In this document: positions 7,308 to 8,270 of the stretch, piece after piece
How positions within the stretch are numbered: position 1 is the stretch's first letter
How the letters are laid out: every line of letters starts with the position of its first letter
Assembly (NCBI GenBank): GCA_039961635.1
Contig: JABRWB010000002.1
Coordinates: 1-8,270, forward strand
From: a bacterium
Lineage (GTDB): Bacteria > 4484-113 > JAGGVC01
DNA length: 8,270 bases
Reading direction: 5' to 3'
The notes under the pieces: model-generated
Seen by the model: only the letters and a program-made list of their open reading frames with translations
What the model was told of the DNA's origin: nothing
Database searches by the model: none
Program-made: the position numbers and the translations under genes

Positions 7308-8270
7308 ATGCAGAAGGTTGACTTCGATGTGGCGATAATCGGCGCGGGGCCGGCAGGTGCGGCGGCCGCGCTTTGCCTGCCCGAAGGGATTTCCGTCGCG
7401 CACCTTGACCGGGGGGGGCCGGCGCGCGAGAAGCTTTGCAGCGGGCTTTTGACGGAGGAGGCGCAGCGCGCGCTCGCGGCGATATTCGGGAAGTACAACC
7501 TGCCGCCGGAGGTTGCCGCGCCGCCGAACATAAACGTCCTGCGTTACGTGGACTTCGACAACAACGTGACGATGACGCTGCCGGTGAAGTACGCAAGCAT
7601 GCACCGCGCAAACTTCGACCGCTGGCTGCTTTCCAAAATCAAGCGCGACGGGTACAAAACGCTCTGGGGCGCGGTCGTGACCGCGGTCGCCCGCGAGGAC
7701 CACACTTTCAAAATCGATTACCTGCTGGACGGTGAAAAGAAGTCGCTGTCCGCGAGGTTCGTCATCGACGCGTCGGGATGGGCGGCGATCACGCGCGGCG
7801 AAAACGGATTCGCCCGCCCGGTGCGCCGGTTCGCGATGCAGGCCGTTTTTCCGGGGGGGGGAGCTAAGGAGTTCCGCGCGTTCTTCCACGAGGGGCACAC
7901 CGACTGGTTCGGCTGGACTGTGCCCAAGGAGGACATGGTGCTGGCCGGGATCGGATTCGCGCAGGAGCCGGACACTTATTCAGGAAACGGATCGGGCGCG
8001 CAGGCGTCGAAGGCGCACAAGCGCGCGCGCAGGGCGGCGGAAAAAGCGGGGCATGGCGCGCCGCACGCGGACGGGAACGGCGCGGCGAAGCAAAACAGGC
8101 TTTTGTCGTTCGCGAAGTTCCTCTCGATGCTTTCGGAAAAGGGCTGGCTGGAAGTGCCGGGGCTGCCCGCGCCCGACGACCTCGATGCGATCAAGGAGTT
8201 CAACCGGATATTCCCCGTGAAGGGCAGCCCGATAACCACGATCACGAGCATCAAGCAGGTGCACCTGGGG
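7308..8270 (+). CDS. Geranylgeranyl reductase-like FAD-dependent oxidoreductase (3' end outside window)
   Basis: Members of this family are flavoproteins that reduce double bonds in isoprenoid chains (quinones, chlorophyll side chains, archaeal lipids); the substrate here is unknown. From the ATG at 7308, 321 codons are visible and the frame runs off the window. The N-terminal FAD-binding Rossmann motif is VAIIGAGPAG (8-17), with the strand-2 acid D34. A PAREKLCSG block (38-46) matches the family's P-x-x-K-x-C-(S/G)-G signature. Further on are VIDASGW (152-158) and DWFGWTVPK (199-207). The visible end approaches where a GDAAG motif should appear. Residues about 228-263 form an Ala/Lys/Arg/Gly/His-rich low-complexity insertion, unusual for the family. 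No Shine-Dalgarno precedes the ATG and no other in-frame start is near, so coupling to ligA transcription is likely. Two long G-runs (7411-7418, 7853-7861) lie in frame. Confidence 0.85.
   Translation, partial: MQKVDFDVAIIGAGPAGAAAALCLPEGISVAHLDRGGPAREKLCSGLLTEEAQRALAAIFGKYNLPPEVAAPPNINVLRYVDFDNNVTMTLPVKYASMHRANFDRWLLSKIKRDGYKTLWGAVVTAVAREDHTFKIDYLLDGEKKSLSARFVIDASGWAAITRGENGFARPVRRFAMQAVFPGGGAKEFRAFFHEGHTDWFGWTVPKEDMVLAGIGFAQEPDTYSGNGSGAQASKAHKRARRAAEKAGHGAPHADGNGAAKQNRLLSFAKFLSMLSEKGWLEVPGLPAPDDLDAIKEFNRIFPVKGSPITTITSIKQVHLG

Overview
The window is bacterial chromosomal DNA, probably from an uncultivated high-GC lineage that I cannot name from sequence alone. Three core-type genes lie on the + strand: the 3' end of uvrC (nucleotide excision repair), a complete ligA (NAD+-dependent DNA ligase) and the first 321 codons of a geranylgeranyl-reductase-like flavoprotein. 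Their DNA is visibly GC-rich; for example bases 6061-6120 contain 45 G+C of 60. The flanking genes make little use of Shine-Dalgarno sites: ligA looks leaderless and the flavoprotein start has no obvious SD.

Layout. 1-558: uvrC 3' end. 559-1348: a gene-free stretch packed with palindromic intergenic repeats (a ~97-bp unit in tandem, then a multi-hairpin element). 1349-4326: an AT-richer accessory cassette (bases 2581-2640 have only 23 G+C of 60). It holds an unrecognised ~323-residue all-helical protein (+), convergent with and overlapping a restriction endonuclease of the TdeIII/MjaII type (-). The endonuclease is in turn coupled to an amino-methyltransferase with an SPPY motif (-). 4327-4610: the methyltransferase promoter and a second copy of the hairpin repeat. 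4611-5087: a GC-rich hicB-hicA toxin-antitoxin pair (-). 5158-7272: ligA. 7308-8270: the flavoprotein, cut by the window end.

The most notable structural signal is a 91-bp direct repeat (804-894 and 4516-4606, one mismatch) that brackets the whole restriction-modification cassette. The three cassette genes differ from the flanks in base composition and have Shine-Dalgarno-like sites (GGAGG, AGGAA, AAGGAG) where the flanking genes do not. This suggests a horizontally acquired defence module set into an array of dispersed intergenic repeats between uvrC and hicBA-ligA. The methyltransferase would protect host DNA and the nuclease would cut unmodified DNA, at GGNCC if the family assignment carries over. 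The third gene's role is unknown. HicA/HicB add a second stability or defence element next door. I see no obviously new multi-gene system; the unknown gene fused tail-to-tail onto the R-M pair is the best candidate for something undescribed.
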